The notes: generated by a model from the letters alone, not told the origin. Positions 15,122 to 26,902 are shown, counted from the stretch's first letter. The stretch is 64,000 bases of DNA from Pseudomonas fulva NBRC 16637 = DSM 17717 (GCF_000730565.1 NZ_BBIQ01000015.1:1-64000), one strand, 5' to 3'. Numbers and translations: made by a program.

Positions 15122-16228
15122 TCAACGGTGCACAGGCGCCGGCTGCTGCTGGGTCAGGCAATGGATGTTACCGCCACCCAACAGCAATTCCCGTCCAGGG
15201 ATCATCACCACCTCGTGATCAGGGAAGATGCTCGACAGTATGGCCTTGGCCTCGGCATCGGCCGGGTCGTCGAAGCTCGGCGCGATGATGCCGCCGTTGA
15301 CGATCAGGAAGTTGACGTACGAGCCTGCCAGACGCACCGAAGGGTCACGCTCCTGGCTGCCCGACACCTGGTCGACGCCGGCACATTCTTCTTCGGTGGC
15401 GTACAGCGGCCCGGGAATCGGCATCTTGTGCACGACGAAGGCCCGCCCCTTGGCGTCGCGGGTGGTCTGCAGCACTTCCATGGCCGCGTGGCAGCGCGCG
15501 TAGTTGGGGTCGTTCACGTCATCTGTCCAGGCCAGTAACACTTCGCCAGGGCGCACGTAACAGCAGAAGTTGTCGACATGGCCATCGGTCTCGTCGTTGT
15601 ACAGGCCGTCCGGCAGCCACACCACGGTATCGACCGCGAGGTTGTCGCGCAGCACGGTTTCGATCTGCTCGCGGTTAAGGTGTGGATTACGGTTGTGGTT
15701 CAACAGGCACTCTTCGGTGGTGATCACCGTGCCTTCGCCGTCCACATGGATCGAGCCGCCTTCGAGCACGAACCCTTCGGTGCGATAACGCTGGCAGCGC
15801 TCCATCTCCAGCACCTTGCCAGCCAATGCCTCGTCCCGGTTCCACGGTGCATACAGTCCACCCTCGAAGCCACCCCAGGCGTTGAAATCCCAGTCCACGC
15901 CACGCACTTCGCCGTTGTCGTTGACCACGAAGGTGGGGCCGGTGTCACGCACCCAGGCATCATCGCTGCCCAGTTCAACGACCCGGATATTGGGCTGGTC
16001 CAGCAGGCGACGCGCGTTTTCATACTGGCCCGCCGAGACGCCCACGGTGACCGGCTCGAAGCGCGCGATCGCCTTGGCCAAGGTGACATGGGCCGCCTGC
16101 GCCGGCTTACCGCCCAGTCGCCAGTTATCCGGCCGCTCTGGCCAGACCATCCAGACCTGGGTTTGCGGGGCCCATTCGGCGGGCATGTGGAAACCATCGG
16201 CACGTGGCGTGGAAGTGAGGGTTTTCAT
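15122..16228 (-). CDS. aguA: Agmatine deiminase
   Basis: A 368-residue hydrolase converting agmatine to N-carbamoylputrescine and ammonia in the arginine-decarboxylase route to putrescine. The guanidine-modifying fold is clear from [72 protein letters not shown] and the C-terminal GGGNIHC, whose cysteine is residue 357, the catalytic position in P. aeruginosa AguA. Length equals the family norm. aguB is not adjacent here. It is divergent from rfbC, with an AT-rich 267-bp promoter region containing several TATAAT-like stretches around 16270-16365. Confidence 0.96.
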   Translation of the reverse strand: MKTLTSTPRADGFHMPAEWAPQTQVWMVWPERPDNWRLGGKPAQAAHVTLAKAIARFEPVTVGVSAGQYENARRLLDQPNIRVVELGSDDAWVRDTGPTFVVNDNGEVRGVDWDFNAWGGFEGGLYAPWNRDEALAGKVLEMERCQRYRTEGFVLEGGSIHVDGEGTVITTEECLLNHNRNPHLNREQIETVLRDNLAVDTVVWLPDGLYNDETDGHVDNFCCYVRPGEVLLAWTDDVNDPNYARCHAAMEVLQTTRDAKGRAFVVHKMPIPGPLYATEEECAGVDQVSGSQERDPSVRLAGSYVNFLIVNGGIIAPSFDDPADAEAKAILSSIFPDHEVVMIPGRELLLGGGNIHCLTQQQPAPVHR

Positions 16229-16495
16229 CGTTGACCTCTGTCATGGCCCTGCCCGGAAGGGTGTGGGCGTAAAAAGCGTTTATAACCGATATAAATCCAT
16301 CTTTAAACAGAATAGCGTTCGAGAAGGCGCATAATATACGGATTATATTTCGATAATAATCGGCAAATACGTGACGCTCGTCGTGCGCAACCTAACCCTA
16401 GCAGTGTTCAGACCGTTGTCGGGCGCTCTTCTGGACAGGACAAGCACGCGTCTGCCAGCTAGGGTCATAACGCATAGCCTGCAGAGTGTTTCCCG

Positions 16496-17041
16496 ATGAA
16501 CGTGATACCCACTGCCCTCCCCGAAGTGCTGATCATCGAACCCAAGGTCTTCGGCGACAGCCGAGGTTTTTTTTTCGAGTCCTTCAACGCCCGCGAGTTT
16601 GCCCGGCTGACCGGCGCCGAGGTCGAGTTCGTCCAGGACAACCACTCGCGCTCCGGCCGGGGCGTGCTGCGTGGGCTGCATTATCAGGTGGCCAATACCC
16701 AAGGCAAGCTGGTGCGCGTGGTACAGGGCGAGATCCGCGATGTGGCCGTGGACGTGCGCAGGCACTCGCCAACATTCGGCCAGTGGGTGGCGGTGCACCT
16801 GTCGGCGGAAAACCATCGTCAGTTGTGGATCCCAGCAGGCTTTGCCCATGGCTTTGCGGTGATGGGCGATTCGGCGGAGTTTCTGTACAAGACCACCGAC
16901 TACTACAATCCCCAGGCTGACCGCTGCATCCGCTGGGACGACCCGACGCTGGCCATTGACTGGGGCCTGCAACAGCCGCCTGTGCTGTCAGACAAGGACA
17001 AGGTGGGCGTGTCGTGGGCAGAAGCACAAGTGCTGCCTTAA
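16496..17041 (+). CDS. rfbC: dTDP-4-dehydrorhamnose 3,5-epimerase
   Basis: A 181-residue cupin epimerase of dTDP-L-rhamnose synthesis. Signatures are VFGDSRGFFFESFN, VEFVQDNHSRSGRGVLRGLHYQ (catalytic His in LHYQ), VRVVQGEIRDVAVDVRRHSPTFGQW, LWIPAGFAHGFAVMGDSAEFLYKTTDYY and RCIRWDDP. All expected catalytic and product-binding residues are visible. The other rfb genes (rfbA, rfbB, rfbD) are not in the window, so it is an isolated gene. It ends about 40 bp before a two-component system, without an obvious terminator. Confidence 0.95.
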   Translation: MNVIPTALPEVLIIEPKVFGDSRGFFFESFNAREFARLTGAEVEFVQDNHSRSGRGVLRGLHYQVANTQGKLVRVVQGEIRDVAVDVRRHSPTFGQWVAVHLSAENHRQLWIPAGFAHGFAVMGDSAEFLYKTTDYYNPQADRCIRWDDPTLAIDWGLQQPPVLSDKDKVGVSWAEAQVLP

Positions 17042-17080
17042 CTAGCGCATAATTGCATCAGACTTTTCTGACGCAATGAT

Positions 17081-18898
17081 GTGATGATCGCCAAGAACAC
17101 CCCTCCTCGCCGCCCCCGTTGGCGCAGCCTGGCCTTACTGGCGCTGTGCCTGGTGCCGCTGCTATGGCCGCTGCATCACCTGGCCGATCGCTATTACCGG
17201 CAAGAACTGGCCTCGCAGAACCGGCAGACCCTCGACCTCTATGTCGCCAACCTGCTGGGGACGCTGCACCGCTATGAAACCTTGCCGCAGATCCTTGGCG
17301 ATTTGCCGGCCTTGCGCGGGGTGCTGGCCGATCCGTTCCGCCTGGAGGCGGTCACCAATGCCAACCGCCTGCTGAAAAACATCGTGCAGCAGACCGGCGC
17401 CGAGGTGATGTACCTCATGGACGTCAGCGGCAACACCTTGGCGGCGTCCAACTGGGACAAACACGACAGCTTCGTGGGGCGTAACTTCGCATTTCGCCCT
17501 TACTTCAACGAGGCCATGGCCGGGCACCTCGGTCGTTTCTTCGGCCAGGGCACCACGTCTGCAAAGCGGGGGTATTTCTTTGCCGCCGCCGTGCGCGACG
17601 GCGAACGCATCGTCGGTGTGCTGGTGGTGAAGGTCGACCTCGATCATACCGAGACCTTGTGGGGCCGCACGCCCGAGCAACTGCTGCTGACCGATCACAA
17701 CGGCGTGGTCATCCTCACGTCACGCCCGGAGTGGCGTTTTCGCGCCACCCGTCCGCTGACCGCGGCCGAGCGCCAGGCCATCATCGCCATCCAGCCGTAC
17801 CCGACCCAGGCACCCCAGCCGCTGGTGATCAGTGACGATGCCTGGATCACTCAGACCCGGGCCATTCCAGAGACCGGCTGGCAGGTCAGCATCCTTGCGC
17901 CGCGCATCCTGGTGGACCGCTCCGCGCAGACGGTCACGGCCATCGGTGCCGGCGCTCTGCTGGTCATCGTGCTGCTGACTGGCCTGGTAATGCAGCGGCG
18001 CCGTCATTATATGGACCGCATCGACTTCGAGGCCCGTGGTCGTCAGCAGCTCGAACAGCGCGTGGCCGAGCGCACCGCCGACCTCGAAGGGCTCAACGCG
18101 CGCCTCAAAAGCGCCGTGCTCGAACGCGAAAATGCCCAGCAGGAGGCCGTGAGGGCCCAGGACGAACTGGTGCAGGCAGGCAAGCTGTCGGTGCTGGGCA
18201 CCATGTCGGCGAGTATCAGCCATGAGCTGAACCAGCCCCTGGCAGCCATTCGCAGCTATGCGGAAAACGCCGAGATCCTGTTGGACCATCAACGTACCGA
18301 GGACGCGCGCGGCAACCTGAAACTGATCGGCGAACTGACCGGGCGCATGGCCTCGATCATTGCCCACCTGCGCGCCTTTGCCCGCCGTGACCGCCACGCG
18401 CCGGAAAGCGTAGCCCTGCAACCGGCCCTGGACGATGCCCTGGCCCTGCTCGCCAAACGTCGCCGGGCAATGGCGGTGGAGCTGGTGCGCGACCTGCCTG
18501 AAGCGACGCTTTGGGTACAGGCGGGCGAAACCCGCCTGCGTCAGGTATTGGGCAACTTGCTGGCCAATGCCCTGGACGCGCTGACCGAGAAGGCCAACCC
18601 GCGCCGGTTGTGGATAAGTGCAGAGCAGCAGGACGATTGCGTTTATCTCTCCATTCGCGACAACGGCCCCGGCTTCACCCGTCAGGCACTGGAGCATGCC
18701 AGAGAGCCCTTTTTCACCACCAAGACCCGCACCCAGGGGCTGGGCTTGGGCCTGGCCATCTGTGACAGCCTGATGCGCACCCTGGGGGGAGAACTGTTGC
18801 TGGCCAACCACCCCGAGGGCGGTGCGGTGCTGACCTTGAAAATGCGTGTAGCCCCGCCGGGTGCCACCTTGCCCAATTCAGAGGATTCTTCGGCATGA
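17081..18898 (+). CDS. DctB/MifS-like sensor histidine kinase
   Basis: A 605-residue membrane kinase. Helix 1 is at about residues 17-34, a double-Cache type periplasmic sensor at about 40-280 (MYLMDVSGNTLAASNW, GRNFAFRPYF, SAKRGYFFAAAV), helix 2 at about 287-305, a coiled coil at 320-365, HisKA with SISHELNQPLAAIRSYAEN (His381) and HATPase with LGNLLANALDALTEK and GLGLGLAICDSL. This is the DctB type, sensing small carboxylates; P. aeruginosa MifS (2-oxoglutarate) is a possible closer relative. Start is GTG 17081 or ATG 17084, with no strong binding site. Its stop overlaps the regulator start in ATGA. Confidence 0.9.
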   Translation: MMIAKNTPPRRPRWRSLALLALCLVPLLWPLHHLADRYYRQELASQNRQTLDLYVANLLGTLHRYETLPQILGDLPALRGVLADPFRLEAVTNANRLLKNIVQQTGAEVMYLMDVSGNTLAASNWDKHDSFVGRNFAFRPYFNEAMAGHLGRFFGQGTTSAKRGYFFAAAVRDGERIVGVLVVKVDLDHTETLWGRTPEQLLLTDHNGVVILTSRPEWRFRATRPLTAAERQAIIAIQPYPTQAPQPLVISDDAWITQTRAIPETGWQVSILAPRILVDRSAQTVTAIGAGALLVIVLLTGLVMQRRRHYMDRIDFEARGRQQLEQRVAERTADLEGLNARLKSAVLERENAQQEAVRAQDELVQAGKLSVLGTMSASISHELNQPLAAIRSYAENAEILLDHQRTEDARGNLKLIGELTGRMASIIAHLRAFARRDRHAPESVALQPALDDALALLAKRRRAMAVELVRDLPEATLWVQAGETRLRQVLGNLLANALDALTEKANPRRLWISAEQQDDCVYLSIRDNGPGFTRQALEHAREPFFTTKTRTQGLGLGLAICDSLMRTLGGELLLANHPEGGAVLTLKMRVAPPGATLPNSEDSSA

Positions 18899-20298
18899 GC
18901 CCCGAGACACTGATCGACAGCCGCGCCCAGGTGATCCTGGTCGACGACGACGCACACCTGCGCCAAGCCCTGAGCCAGACGCTGGACCTGGCCGGGCTCA
19001 AGGTCGTGGCACTGGCCGATGCCCACGGCCTGGCCGAGCGCATTCCAACAGATTGGCCGGGGGTTGTCGTCAGCGATATCCGTATGCCGGGCATCGACGG
19101 CCTGCAGCTGCTCGAGCAGCTGCATGGCCTGGACAGCGAACTGCCGGTACTGTTGATCACCGGGCACGGCGATGTCCCGCTGGCGGTACAAGCCATGCGC
19201 GCCGGTGCCTATGACTTCCTGGAAAAGCCCTTCGCCAGCGACGCCCTGCTCGACAGCGTACGCCGCGCCCTGGCACTGCGCCAATTGGTGCTGGAGAACC
19301 GTAGCCTGCGCATGGCCTTGAGCGACCGCCAGCAACTGGCCACGCGCCTGGTAGGCCAGTCCGCGGCCATGCAGCGCCTGCGCGAGCAGATCGGCGCGCT
19401 GGCCGGCACGCGAGCGGACGTATTGATCCTGGGTGAGACCGGGGCTGGCAAGGAAGTGGTCGCCCGCGCCCTGCACGACCTGTCGAGCCGCCGGGACGGG
19501 CCCTTCGTGGCCATCAACGCTGGCGCTTTGGCCGAATCGGTGGTCGAGAGCGAGCTGTTTGGTCATGAGCCTGGCGCCTTCACGGGCGCGCAAAAACGCC
19601 GCATTGGCAAGTTCGAATTCGCCAATGGCGGTACGTTGTTCCTTGATGAAATCGAAAGCATGAGCCTGGATGTGCAGGTAAAGCTGTTGCGCATGCTGCA
19701 GGAGCGCGTCGTCGAGCGATTGGGTGGCAATCAGCTGATACCGCTGGATATCCGCATCATCGCCGCCACTAAGGAAGACCTGCGCCAGGCCGCCGATCAG
19801 GGCCGTTTTCGTGCGGACTTGTATTACCGCTTGAACGTGGCGCCCTTGCGTATTCCACCGCTGCGCGAACGTGGCGACGACATCCTGATGCTCTTCCAGC
19901 ATTTCGCCGATGCGGCCAGCCAGCGCCATGGCCTGGGGCCGCACGCGCTGCAACCTGCGCAACGGGCCTTGCTGTTGCGCCATGACTGGCCGGGCAATGT
20001 GCGCGAACTGCAAAACGCGGCCGAACGCTTTGCCCTCGGGCTGGAGCTGGCACTCGATGGCCAGGCGCCGCCTGCAACCAACGCGCCCGCCCCCGTCACC
20101 GGCAACCTGAGCGAGCAGGTGGAGCACTTCGAGCGCTCGTTGATCACTGCCGAGTTGGCCCAGCCTCATGGCTCGCTGCGTAGCCTGGCCGAAGCGCTGG
20201 GTGTTCCACGCAAGACGCTGCACGACAAGTTACGCAAGCATGGCCTGAGTTTCGAGGGCGGTGGCGGTGGCCACGACGACCATGAGGAAACCCGTTGA
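18895..20298 (+). CDS. DctD/MifR-like sigma54-dependent response regulator
   Basis: A 467-residue NtrC-family activator. The receiver has LVDDDAHLRQ and Asp61 in VVSDIRMPG. The AAA+ core shows Walker A GETGAGKEVVARALH, the sigma54-contact loop GAFTGA, Walker B GGTLFLDEIESMSLD, and the arginine-finger region RFRADLYYRLNVAPLRIPPLRER. A FIS-type helix-turn-helix (SLRSLAEALGVPRKTLHDKLRKHGL) follows, then a short Gly/His-rich tail. It overlaps the kinase by 4 bp and the next gene by 1 bp. A matching transporter target is not adjacent, so the controlled genes lie elsewhere. Confidence 0.94.
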   Translation: MSPETLIDSRAQVILVDDDAHLRQALSQTLDLAGLKVVALADAHGLAERIPTDWPGVVVSDIRMPGIDGLQLLEQLHGLDSELPVLLITGHGDVPLAVQAMRAGAYDFLEKPFASDALLDSVRRALALRQLVLENRSLRMALSDRQQLATRLVGQSAAMQRLREQIGALAGTRADVLILGETGAGKEVVARALHDLSSRRDGPFVAINAGALAESVVESELFGHEPGAFTGAQKRRIGKFEFANGGTLFLDEIESMSLDVQVKLLRMLQERVVERLGGNQLIPLDIRIIAATKEDLRQAADQGRFRADLYYRLNVAPLRIPPLRERGDDILMLFQHFADAASQRHGLGPHALQPAQRALLLRHDWPGNVRELQNAAERFALGLELALDGQAPPATNAPAPVTGNLSEQVEHFERSLITAELAQPHGSLRSLAEALGVPRKTLHDKLRKHGLSFEGGGGGHDDHEETR

Positions 20299-20753
20299 TG
20301 AGCAAGCCGATTCACCCGCTGCAGACAGTGCTTCACGGCGATATTCCACTGACCCGGGAGATGGGCCTGGAGGTGCTGGACTGGCAAGGGCATACCCTGC
20401 GCCTGCAACTGCCATTGGCCGCCAACGTCAACCACAAGAACACCATGTTCGGTGGCAGCCTCTATTGCGCCGCGGTCCTGGCCGGCTGGGGCTGGTTGCA
20501 CCTGCGGCTACAGGAGTTGGGCATCGATGATGGGCATATCGTCATTCAAGAGGGGCAGATCAGCTATCCGCTGCCGGTTACCGGCGCCGCCGTGGCCAGT
20601 TGCGCTGCACCGGACGAGAAGGCCTGGTCGCGGTTCCTGACAATGTATCAACGGCGTGGGCGGGCACGGCTGACGCTGGAAACGGCAGTGAGCAACGTGG
20701 GCAGTGATGAAGTGGCGGTGCTGTTCAGCGGGCAGTATGTGTTGCACAGGTGA
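20298..20753 (+). CDS. YiiD C-terminal-type hotdog thioesterase
   Basis: A 151-residue single-domain protein of the YiiD_C / hotdog thioesterase group: GLEVLDWQGHTLRLQLPL, NVNHKNTMFGGSLYCAAVLAGWG, IVIQEGQISYPLPV and a C-terminal strand. The NHKNTMFGGS segment is the characteristic active-site loop region. Its ATG shares the last base of the TGA of the sigma54 regulator, so it is translationally coupled to that two-component system. The substrate is unknown; an acyl-CoA or acyl-carrier thioester is the family expectation. Confidence 0.85.
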   Translation: MSKPIHPLQTVLHGDIPLTREMGLEVLDWQGHTLRLQLPLAANVNHKNTMFGGSLYCAAVLAGWGWLHLRLQELGIDDGHIVIQEGQISYPLPVTGAAVASCAAPDEKAWSRFLTMYQRRGRARLTLETAVSNVGSDEVAVLFSGQYVLHR

Positions 20754-20810
20754 GCGGCGGGGTGATCGCGAGTGATCAACTGTCAGTCTTGTGTGAAGGC
20801 GAGCATCTAA

Positions 20811-20830
20811 GGCCGCTTAGCGGCCCTTTC
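20811..20830 (+). terminator. Stem-loop between thioesterase gene and cysQ
   Basis: GGCCGCT (20811-20817) and AGCGGCC (20819-20825) form a compact palindrome followed by CTTTC. It lies between convergent genes and may end both transcripts; it also resembles a half-REP. Confidence 0.5.
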
Positions 20831-20885
20831 GGCCCTCAAACGATGAGCAGTTTTCAACACCCAACGCCGCACTGACTCTTGTGAA

Positions 20886-21704
20886 TCAAACAAGCGCAAG
20901 CAAGGCCTCTCGCCAACCAGCCCCCGCCGGCAGGGCCAGGAAGTAGGGATTGAGCAGCGATTCGCGCGCCGGATACCGGAAGGGTTGGCCGTCGACCTCG
21001 ATCACCTCGCCCCCGGCACCTTCGACCACACCCTGAGCAGCCGCGGTGTCCCACTGGGAGGTCGGCGCCAAACGCGGGTAGCAGTCGGCGCTGCCTTCGG
21101 CCAACAGGCAGAACTTCAGCGAACTGCCCACCGAAACCAAATCAAGCGGCCCCACCGCAGCACCCAACCCGTTCAGCAAAGCCTCTTGCCGAGGGCTGGA
21201 GTGCCGGCGGCTGGCAACCACGGTGAAAGGCGACCCGGCAGGCGGGGTGGCGCGCACCTGGATGGCCTGCGCGGTTTCACCCCGCTCCGCTCGCCAGGCA
21301 CCCAGGGCCCTGCCGCCGAAATAGCAACGCCCCGAAGTGGGCATCGATACCACCCCGAACACCACCTCGCCCTGATCGATCAAGGCGATGTTGACTGTGA
21401 ATTCCTCACTGCCGGCAATGAACTCCTTGGTGCCGTCGAGCGGGTCGACCAACCACCAACGGCGCCACTTCTGGCGCTCCACCAGTGGGATATCGCAGTC
21501 TTCTTCGGACAGAACGGGAATGTGCGGGGCCAGAGCCTGCAAGCCCTCTGCAATCACTTGGTGTGCAGCCAGGTCCGCAGCCGTGACAGGCGAGTCGTCG
21601 GCCTTGTTGACGACGGCCACATCGGCGCGCCAGAACGGCAGGATCGCCTCGCCCGCCGACAGCGCCAACGCCACCACGCCCTGCATCAATTGCTGATCGT
21701 TCAT
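20886..21704 (-). CDS. cysQ: 3'(2'),5'-bisphosphate nucleotidase CysQ
   Basis: A 272-residue FIG-superfamily phosphatase that hydrolyses PAP (3'-phosphoadenosine 5'-phosphate), the by-product of sulfate assimilation, to AMP. Metal-binding motifs are intact: LSEEDCDIP, WWLVDPLDGTKEF (DPLDGT signature) and the second signature SQWDTAAAQGVVEGAGG. Length is slightly above E. coli CysQ. The start overlaps the nudE stop by 4 bp, giving a nudE-cysQ operon read leftward, a common arrangement in Pseudomonas. Confidence 0.95.
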   Translation of the reverse strand: MNDQQLMQGVVALALSAGEAILPFWRADVAVVNKADDSPVTAADLAAHQVIAEGLQALAPHIPVLSEEDCDIPLVERQKWRRWWLVDPLDGTKEFIAGSEEFTVNIALIDQGEVVFGVVSMPTSGRCYFGGRALGAWRAERGETAQAIQVRATPPAGSPFTVVASRRHSSPRQEALLNGLGAAVGPLDLVSVGSSLKFCLLAEGSADCYPRLAPTSQWDTAAAQGVVEGAGGEVIEVDGQPFRYPARESLLNPYFLALPAGAGWREALLALV

Positions 21705-22267
21705 AGTGCCAGTACCCCGCGCTGGATCAGCAGGTCACGGGCCAGGTACAAGGCAGCCAGCGCGCGACCTTCGCTGAACTGCGGGTGCATGGCCAAGGCC
21801 GACAGCTCCCGCAGGTTGACCTTGTCCACGCCCATCGGCTCCGGCTCATCGCCTTCCAACCGTTCCTCATACAGGTCGGTGGCCAGCACCACCTGGATTT
21901 TCTGACTCATGTAGCCCGGAGACAGGGAAAGCTCGGTCAGGTGCTCCAGTTGCCGTGCACCAAAGCCGGCTTCTTCCTTGAGCTCTCGGTCAGCTGCCGC
22001 CAGCACGTCCTCGCCGGGCTCGATCAGGCCCTTGGGTAGGGACAGTTCATATTCGTCAGTTCCACCGCAGTACTCTTCGACCAGGACCGCGTGCTCGGCA
22101 TCGAGCATGGCCACGATCATCACCGCGCCATAACCGTTGCCCCGGCCCACCAGCCGCTCGTAGGTGCGTTCCACGCCGTTGCTGAACCGCAACTCGACGG
22201 CCTCGACTCGGAACAGGCGGCTGCTGGCGACGATTTCGCGGCTGAGGACGGTAGGTTTCTGGCGCAT
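21701..22267 (-). CDS. nudE: ADP compounds hydrolase NudE
   Basis: A 188-residue Nudix hydrolase acting on ADP-ribose, NADH and Ap3A-like substrates. The Nudix box GLIEPGEDVLAAADRELKEEAGF matches the GX5EX7REUXEEXGU pattern apart from normal variation. The N-terminal beta region (VLSREIVASSRLFRVEAVELRFSNGVERTYERL) fits NudE. It is first in the operon with cysQ; start and divergent yrfG are 64 bp apart. Confidence 0.93.
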   Translation of the reverse strand: MRQKPTVLSREIVASSRLFRVEAVELRFSNGVERTYERLVGRGNGYGAVMIVAMLDAEHAVLVEEYCGGTDEYELSLPKGLIEPGEDVLAAADRELKEEAGFGARQLEHLTELSLSPGYMSQKIQVVLATDLYEERLEGDEPEPMGVDKVNLRELSALAMHPQFSEGRALAALYLARDLLIQRGVLAL

Positions 22268-22330
22268 GGGGGGCTCCTTGGCGTGAACGGGTTACTATAC
22301 CGTGGCTTGCCGACCGAACGAGAGTTTCCC

Positions 22331-22993
22331 ATGCCTGTTCTTCCCTGGTCCGCCATCGACACCGTCCTGCTGGACATGGATGGCACACTGCTCGACCTGC
22401 ACTATGACAACCGCTTCTGGCTGGAGCACCTGCCGCAGCGCTATGCAGAACTGCACGGCGTGAGCCGGGCGATGGCGCAGCTGGAACTCGAACCGCTGTT
22501 CGAGCGCAACGCCGGCACGTTGAACTGGTACTGTCTGGACTTCTGGAGCCGTGAGCTGCGCTTGCCGATCCGCGAGCTCAAGCGCGAAATCGCCGACCTG
22601 ATCGCCTTGCGACCCGATGCCGATACCTTTCTGGCTGCGATCAGCCAGGCAGGCAAGCGGGTAATCATGATCACCAATGCACACCGCGATTCACTGTCGC
22701 TCAAACTCGAGCGCATCGAACTGGCACCCTACTTCGACCGTATGATCAGCTCCCACGACTATGGGTTTCCCAAGGAAAGCCCGCAGTTCTGGGATGCCTT
22801 GCAAGCCGATATCGGCTTTGAACCTGCCCGCAGCCTGTTCATCGACGACACATTGCCCATCTTGCGCAGTGCCCGGCAATTCGGCGTGGGCCACTTGCTG
22901 GCGGTGCGTCAGCCGGACAGCCAGGCGCAGCCTCGGGATACCGCGGAGTTCGCAGCTGTCGAGGACTATCGGGAATTGCTGCACGGACTGTGA
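22331..22993 (+). CDS. yrfG: HAD-family GMP/IMP nucleotidase YrfG
   Basis: A 220-residue HAD phosphatase. Motif I is LLDMDGTLLDL (nucleophile Asp, acid Asp two later), motif II MITNA, motif III lysine in GFPKESPQFW and motif IV FIDDTLPIL. The cap insertion (RYAELHGVSRAMAQLELEPLF, LNWYCLDFWSRELRLPI) matches YrfG. The ATG at 22331 is the correct start within a longer frame that reads back through the nudE gene. It diverges from nudE, the standard Pseudomonas arrangement. Confidence 0.93.
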   Translation: MPVLPWSAIDTVLLDMDGTLLDLHYDNRFWLEHLPQRYAELHGVSRAMAQLELEPLFERNAGTLNWYCLDFWSRELRLPIRELKREIADLIALRPDADTFLAAISQAGKRVIMITNAHRDSLSLKLERIELAPYFDRMISSHDYGFPKESPQFWDALQADIGFEPARSLFIDDTLPILRSARQFGVGHLLAVRQPDSQAQPRDTAEFAAVEDYRELLHGL

Positions 22994-22998
22994 ACGCA

Positions 22999-23021
22999 AA
23001 CCCGCGCCATGGGCGCGGGTT
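22999..23021 (+). terminator. Terminator between yrfG and lysM-domain gene
   Basis: AACCCGCGCC (22999-23008) and GGCGCGGGTT (23012-23021) pair perfectly over 10 bp around ATG. It lies between convergent genes, a few bases after the yrfG stop; no long T-run. Confidence 0.65.
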
Positions 23022-23052
23022 GCGGTGACAAGCCTATAGACAGGCTTACCCG

Positions 23053-23493
23053 TTACTCGGGAATACGCAACACCTGGCCCGGGTAGATCTTGTTCGGATC
23101 CGACAGCATGGGCTTGTTGGCCTCGAAGATCTTCTGGTACTTGTTCGCATCGCCGTACACCCGCTTGGAGATGGCGCTCAGAGTATCGCCCTTCTCCACG
23201 GTCACGAAGCGCGCAGCCTGGGCTACTGGGCCGGTGACGGTGATCTGATCGTCGACGCTGGCCACACCTTCAATGTTGCCGGCTGCCAGAATGATCTTCT
23301 CTTTCTCTTCCTGGCTCGCTACCTCGCCCTTGAGGGTGACTGTGTCGCCTTCCACGGTGGCGGTGATGTTGGGGTTACCCAACCCGACGTTTTCAACGTG
23401 CTTTTTCAACTGCTCCTCGGCCTTGGCATTGCCGGGGGTTAGCAGATCGATCAACTTCTCGCCTGCTTCCTTCACAAAGCTGAATAGACTCAT
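23053..23493 (-). CDS. lysM: BON-LysM protein, Kbp/YgaU-like
   Basis: A 146-residue protein with an N-terminal amphipathic segment (MSLFSFVKEAGEKLIDLL), a BON domain (about 25-90; ITATVEGDTVTLKGEVASQEEKEKI, GVASVDDQITV) and a C-terminal LysM domain (about 95-145; VTVEKGDTLSAISKRVYGDANKYQKIFEANKPM, IYPGQVLRIPE). This is the layout of E. coli YgaU/Kbp, a cytoplasmic potassium-binding protein. There is no signal peptide, so cell-wall binding is unlikely despite the LysM. Monocistronic. Confidence 0.92.
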   Translation of the reverse strand: MSLFSFVKEAGEKLIDLLTPGNAKAEEQLKKHVENVGLGNPNITATVEGDTVTLKGEVASQEEKEKIILAAGNIEGVASVDDQITVTGPVAQAARFVTVEKGDTLSAISKRVYGDANKYQKIFEANKPMLSDPNKIYPGQVLRIPE

Positions 23494-23685
23494 GACGCTC
23501 TCCTTGTTGATGTGAAACCGTTGGACAGTGAAGTCTAGGCCATGACTCAGTCAGTCATCGCACTGCGACCTATCGACGCGGTCTATCACGGCATAGACCC
23601 TAGCAATTAGACGTCGCCGGCGGGCAAGCCTAGGCTTGTAGCCTCAGTAAGCCGGCGCCCAATCGCCGATCAAGAGCACGCCTGG

Positions 23686-24516
23686 ATGAACAGCAAGCCA
23701 CCGTTCTGTGCGGCCTCGTTACCGTTAGCCCTGCCCGCCGCCAGCACTACCTATGATTACGTCCAGCTCGGCGATGCCCAGCCTGGCAGCACGCCACTGG
23801 CCGAAGAAGTCGCCCTGGCGATCGTGTACAACGGCCTGAACCAGGCCGTCATGCTCGTCAGCCCGACCGACCTGGAAGATTTTGCCGTTGGTTTTAGTGT
23901 GGGCAGCGGCATCGTTGAAAGCACCGCCGAAATCTACGACGTCAAACTGTCGGGAAGTGGCGCGTCGATGTACGCGGACCTGGAAATCTCCAGCCGCGCT
24001 TTCTGGAACCTGAAGAACCAACGCCGCCAGCTGGCCGGCACCAGCGGCTGTGGCCTGTGCGGCGTCGAAGCCCTGGAGCAGGCGCTGCCGGACCTGGCCA
24101 AGCTGCCCGGCGCCCCGTTGCCGCCTGCACAGTGGCTGGTCGGCCTGCGCCAGCGCATCGACGCCTTCCAGCCGCTGGGCCAGCACTGCGGCGCCGTGCA
24201 TGCGGCCTTGTTCATGGACCGCCATGGCGAACTGCTGCTGGGCCGCGAAGACATTGGCCGGCACAACGCCCTCGACAAGCTCATTGGCGCACTGCTGCGC
24301 CAGGGCATCGACAGCGACGGCGGCCTGGCCATCGTCACCAGCCGTTGCAGCCTGGAACTGATCCAGAAAGTACTGCGCGCCGGCATCCAGACCCTGGTCA
24401 GCCTGTCGGCACCAACGGGCCTGGCCCTGCAATGGGCGCGCAGGCACAACCTCAACCTCATTCATTTGCCCAAACACAGCGCACCGCGGGTCTACAGCCC
24501 GGCGGCGGAGTCGTAA
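23686..24516 (+). CDS. fdhD: Formate dehydrogenase accessory sulfurtransferase FdhD
   Basis: A 276-residue protein that transfers sulfur from IscS to the molybdenum cofactor of formate dehydrogenases. The essential CxxC is present (C122-G-L-C125 within TSGCGLCGVEAL), along with EVALAIVYNGLNQAVMLVSPTDLEDFAVGF, LGREDIGRHNALDKLIGA and IVTSRCSLELIQK. The stop is 6 bp before the GTG of the adjacent oxidoreductase gene, so the pair is one operon and FdhD likely matures its partner. Confidence 0.95.
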   Translation: MNSKPPFCAASLPLALPAASTTYDYVQLGDAQPGSTPLAEEVALAIVYNGLNQAVMLVSPTDLEDFAVGFSVGSGIVESTAEIYDVKLSGSGASMYADLEISSRAFWNLKNQRRQLAGTSGCGLCGVEALEQALPDLAKLPGAPLPPAQWLVGLRQRIDAFQPLGQHCGAVHAALFMDRHGELLLGREDIGRHNALDKLIGALLRQGIDSDGGLAIVTSRCSLELIQKVLRAGIQTLVSLSAPTGLALQWARRHNLNLIHLPKHSAPRVYSPAAES

Positions 24517-24521
24517 CAGCC

Positions 24522-26867
<2,346 letters not shown>

Positions 26868-26874
26868 ATGAAAA

Positions 26875-26902
26875 AGCCCTGGTCCAGTACAGGAGCAGGG
26901 CT
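26875..26902 (+). terminator. Weak hairpin after YdeP-like gene
   Basis: AGCCCTG (26875-26881) and CAGGGCT (26896-26902) can pair around a 14-nt loop, 8 bp after the stop. There is no immediate T-run, so termination is only probable. Confidence 0.45.

Noticed and set aside
24057..24521. Upstream extension of the YdeP-like gene into fdhD
   Set aside because: The extra 155 codons are low-complexity Pro/Arg/Ala shadow of fdhD; conserved sequence starts at the GTG at 24522.
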